Shown here: positions 61,646-64,000 of the stretch, one piece after another
How positions within the stretch are numbered: the stretch's first letter is position 1
Layout of the letters: each line of letters begins with the position of its first letter
DNA from: Streptomyces tsukubensis
Lineage (GTDB): Bacteria > Actinomycetota > Actinomycetes > Streptomycetales > Streptomycetaceae
Reading direction: 5' to 3'
Assembly: GCF_003932715.1 (NCBI RefSeq)
Contig: NZ_CP020700.1
Location: forward strand, 4,672,501-4,736,500
DNA: 64,000 nt
Notes under the pieces: generated by a model
Seen by the model: only the letters and a program-made list of their open reading frames with translations
The model's database searches: none
Told to the model about the DNA's origin: nothing
Position numbers and translations under genes: made by a program

Positions 61646-63001
61646 GTGTCCGCGAACACGACGTCCCCCGCCGACCGGGAGCCCGAGGCGCCCGCCGCCG
61701 GCTCCCGACTGCCGAGAATCCCCTTCTGGGCCCAGATCGTCCTCGGTCTGGTGCTCGGTGTCCTGCTCGGGTGGCTCGCCCGCAGCCAGGACATCTCCTG
61801 GCTGAAGGACACGCTGGAGCAGATCGGCGGGATATTCGTCCGGCTGCTGAAGCTGGCCGTCGCACCGCTCGTCTTCTTCGCGATCCTGGTGTCGATCACC
61901 AACCTCCGCAAGGTCAACAACGCGGCCCGGCTGGCCTCCCGCACACTCCTCTGGTTCCTGATCACCTCGCTGATCGCGGTCGCCATCGGCATCACGATCG
62001 GCCTGGTCACCAACCCGGGCGAGGGCACCGGCCTGACGCCGAAGGACGGCAAGGCCCCGGAGAAGTCCGGTTCGTGGATCGACTTCCTGACCGGAATCAT
62101 CCCGACGGACATCATCACGCCCTTCGCCGAGCTGAAGGTCCTCCAGATCGTCTTCCTCGCCGCCTTCGCGGGCATCGCCGCCCTGGCGCTGGGCGAGAAG
62201 GCCAAGCCGATCCTCACCCTCAGCGAATCCGTCCTGGAGCTGCTCCAGAAGGCGCTGTGGTGGGTCATCCGGCTCGCCCCGCTGGGCACCGTCGGTCTGA
62301 TCGGCTACGCCATCGCGGACTACGGCTGGGATCTGATCAGCAAGTACGCGACCTTCACCGCCGACGTCTACATCGGCTGCATCCTGGTCCTCTTCGGCGT
62401 CTACCCGCTGCTGCTCGCGACCGTCGCCAAGGTCAACCCGGTCCAGTTCTTCAAGGGCGCCTGGCCCGCCATCCAGCTCGCCTTCGTCTCCCGCTCCTCG
62501 GTCGGCACCATGCCGGTCACCCAGCGGGTCACCGAGCGCCTGGGCGTTCCGAAGGAGTACGCCTCCTTCGCCGTCCCATTCGGCGCCACCACCAAGATGG
62601 ACGGCTGCGCCGCGATCTACCCGGCGCTCGCCGCGATCTTCGTCGCGCAGATCTTCGACGTCCAGCTGGGTGTCCAGGACTATCTGCTGATCGCCTTCGT
62701 CTCCGTGGTCGGCTCCGCGGCCACCGCCGGTCTCACCGGCGCCACCGTGATGACCACGCTGACCCTCTCCACGCTGGGCCTCCCGCTGGAGGGCGTGGGC
62801 CTGCTGCTGGCGATCGACCCGATCCTCGACATGATCCGTACGGCCACGAACGTGGCGGGCCAGGCACTGGTCCCGGTGATCGTCGCCGCCCGGGAGAACA
62901 TCCTCGACCTCGACCGGTACAACTCGGCCAGTGCGTCCCCGATCGACGAGATCGCGCCGTCCGACGCGGAGCGCAAGGTTTCGATTCCGGCCCCCGCCTG
63001 A
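61646..63001 (+). CDS. Dicarboxylate/amino acid:cation symporter (DAACS family)
   Basis: 451 residues from GTG 61646 (ctggag 7 nt upstream; GTG 61640 is too close). A multi-helix DAACS/GltP-DctA-type transporter: 'IFVRLLKLAVAPLVFFAILV', the serine-rich re-entrant segment 'AFVSRSSVGTMPVTQR', 'VPFGATTKMDGCAAIYPALA' and 'AIDPILDMIRTATNVAG' (substrate and Na+/H+ binding). Family members carry C4-dicarboxylates, glutamate/aspartate or, in the TcyP type, cystine. A Cys-rich leader upstream hints at cystine, but the substrate is not proven. A strong terminator follows. Confidence 0.92.
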   Translation: MSANTTSPADREPEAPAAGSRLPRIPFWAQIVLGLVLGVLLGWLARSQDISWLKDTLEQIGGIFVRLLKLAVAPLVFFAILVSITNLRKVNNAARLASRTLLWFLITSLIAVAIGITIGLVTNPGEGTGLTPKDGKAPEKSGSWIDFLTGIIPTDIITPFAELKVLQIVFLAAFAGIAALALGEKAKPILTLSESVLELLQKALWWVIRLAPLGTVGLIGYAIADYGWDLISKYATFTADVYIGCILVLFGVYPLLLATVAKVNPVQFFKGAWPAIQLAFVSRSSVGTMPVTQRVTERLGVPKEYASFAVPFGATTKMDGCAAIYPALAAIFVAQIFDVQLGVQDYLLIAFVSVVGSAATAGLTGATVMTTLTLSTLGLPLEGVGLLLAIDPILDMIRTATNVAGQALVPVIVAARENILDLDRYNSASASPIDEIAPSDAERKVSIPAPA

Positions 63002-63028
63002 TCCCGGTACCGCCCCGCTTTCTGCCCG

Positions 63029-63069
63029 CCGGGCCCCCGCTCTCCCCCTCACGGAGAGCGGGGGCCCGG
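63029..63069 (+). terminator. Strong intrinsic terminator after the symporter
   Basis: Perfect 17-bp arms (ccgggcccccgctctcc / ggagagcgggggcccgg), 7-nt loop, followed closely by tgctttt. Confidence 0.92.
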
Positions 63070-63203
63070 TGCTTTTCCGGGGGTGCGAACGGGGTCCTTT
63101 GGCTCATTGGTGACCTTGTGGCGGCCCGTAGGCTTACCGCTGAGTAGCGGGGGCTGGTCAGCGGGGCCGCCGGGCGGGGCGCCGGGGTGGAGGGGAGCGG
63201 GGC

Positions 63204-63881
63204 ATGGCTGGGGGTGCGAGCGGCGGGGCCCGGGGCGGGACTCGCGGCAGGACCGGGGGAAGGCGGATGCCGCGGGCCGTACGCGAGCAGCAGATGATGG
63301 ATGCGGCGGTACGGACCTTCGGGCAGCGCGGCTACCGTGCGGCGTCCATGGACGAGATCGCCGAGCTGGCAGGGGTCTCCAAACCGCTCGTCTATCTCTA
63401 TCTGCACTCCAAGGAAGAGCTGTTCACGGCCTGTATCCGGCGTGAGGCCCAGGCGCTGCTCGCCGCGGTGGAGCGGGCGGTGGAGCCGGGTCTGTCCGCG
63501 GACCGGCAGCTGTGGGCGGGGCTCACGGCCTTCTTCGCGTACGCCGCCGAGCACCCCGACGCCTGGTCCGTACTGCACCGGCAGGCGCGGAGCCACGGCG
63601 AGCCCTTCGCGCTGGAGGTCGCCGCGATGCGCGACGAGATTGTCGCGTTCGTGGCGGTGCTGCTGGAGGCCGCCGCCCGGGAGGCGGGTTCGCCCGGACC
63701 GCCCGGGGAGCGCGATATCGCGGGGCTGGCGCAGGCGCTGGTGGGGGCGGCGGAGTCGCTCGCGGCCTGGGTCAACGAGAGCGGCACGGTCTCGGCGAAG
63801 GAGGCGGCGGCGACGCTGATGAACTTCGCGTGGGTCGGCTTGGGCGATCTGATCAAGGGCGAACGCTGGTCGCCCCACTGA
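63204..63881 (+). CDS. TetR family regulator
   Basis: 225 residues from ATG 63204, with ggagggg upstream. A Gly/Arg-rich N-terminal extension of about 25 residues, then the TetR HTH 'AAVRTFGQRGYRAASMDEIA' and 'AGVSKPLVYLYLHSKEELF'. The C-terminal ligand domain is helical. The target is unknown; it could act on its own promoter or genes beyond the window. The remaining 119 bp to the window end show no gene, only a short gactggcc repeat. Confidence 0.92.
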   Translation: MAGGASGGARGGTRGRTGGRRMPRAVREQQMMDAAVRTFGQRGYRAASMDEIAELAGVSKPLVYLYLHSKEELFTACIRREAQALLAAVERAVEPGLSADRQLWAGLTAFFAYAAEHPDAWSVLHRQARSHGEPFALEVAAMRDEIVAFVAVLLEAAAREAGSPGPPGERDIAGLAQALVGAAESLAAWVNESGTVSAKEAAATLMNFAWVGLGDLIKGERWSPH

Positions 63882-64000
63882 CGGATCCGTTACGGGCCGA
63901 CTGGCCGACTGGCCGACTGGTCGACGGGAAGACGGGATGACGGGCGGGTGCGGCAGGGCCGCAGAGCCGCGGCTCCGTGGCCCGGGTCAGATCCGGCGGG

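Noticed and set aside
63896..63925. Short gactggcc direct repeat near the window end
   Set aside because: Only about three 8-bp copies in GC-rich DNA after the TetR gene; no further support.

Overview
The window is a stretch of a high-GC actinobacterial chromosome, almost certainly Streptomyces or a close relative. The evidence is the very high third-position GC, the many GTG starts, and families typical of that genus: XRE/DUF5753 with DUF397, DUF3558 lipoproteins, DUF2637, an SCO4225-type membrane protein, class I lysyl-tRNA synthetase and the futalosine menaquinone pathway. The gene order from hemL through the cytochrome c assembly genes, and from the ubiD-like gene to mqnE, matches what I recall of the Streptomyces core chromosome. 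No rRNA, tRNA, insertion sequence or CRISPR array was seen.

Layout. 1-6.9 kb: 3' part of a WD40 protein, a DUF1876 protein and a large secreted PI-PLC/GH18 chitinase fusion. 7-10.7 kb: divergent argS and class I lysS. 10.8-22.8 kb: a divergent pair of very large secreted proteins, a DNRLRE/FG-GAP protein and a 2600-residue RHS-Hint polymorphic toxin, followed by an XRE regulator. 22.9-33 kb: small membrane and lipoprotein genes, an RtcB-family protein, an SDR, YnfA, a Mut7-C protein, a GNAT and an imine-reductase-like enzyme. 33.4-34.4 kb: a divergent GlxA/AraC regulator. 34.7-39.2 kb: a four-gene operon with a NrtR-like Nudix protein, an MTAN/PNP-type nucleosidase and two membrane proteins. 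39.4-48.4 kb: heme and cytochrome c maturation (hemL, phosphatase, deacetylase-like lipoprotein, resA-like, ccdA, resB, ccsB). 48.6-53.0 kb: an XRE/DUF397 pair and then a compact RiPP cluster. 53.1-60.2 kb: gpsA, a PLDc_N membrane protein and the late menaquinone genes. 60.2-63.9 kb: GNAT, DUF4229, a leader peptide plus DAACS symporter, and a TetR regulator.

Two loci stand out. (1) At 49727-49858 there is a 43-codon gene ending in Cys-Tyr-Thr-Phe. It lies directly upstream of overlapping tfuA-like, ycaO and methyltransferase genes, and the set looks like a minimal thioamide-type RiPP pathway. (2) In the 34.7-39.2 kb operon, the nucleosidase and the membrane protein translated after it share a short motif (STVGI-A--V--S-V). 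In the first it follows the catalytic domain; in the second it is at the extreme N-terminus. That is the arrangement expected of a bacterial amyloid/RHIM-like signalling pair, so the operon is a candidate regulated-death or anti-phage system.

Smaller points are a cysteine-rich leader peptide ahead of a DAACS symporter, a split CBM interrupted by a ricin-type lectin, a compositionally distinct toxin tip with no adjacent immunity gene, and several palindromes and tandem repeats. All family assignments come from reading motifs by eye; no database search was run.
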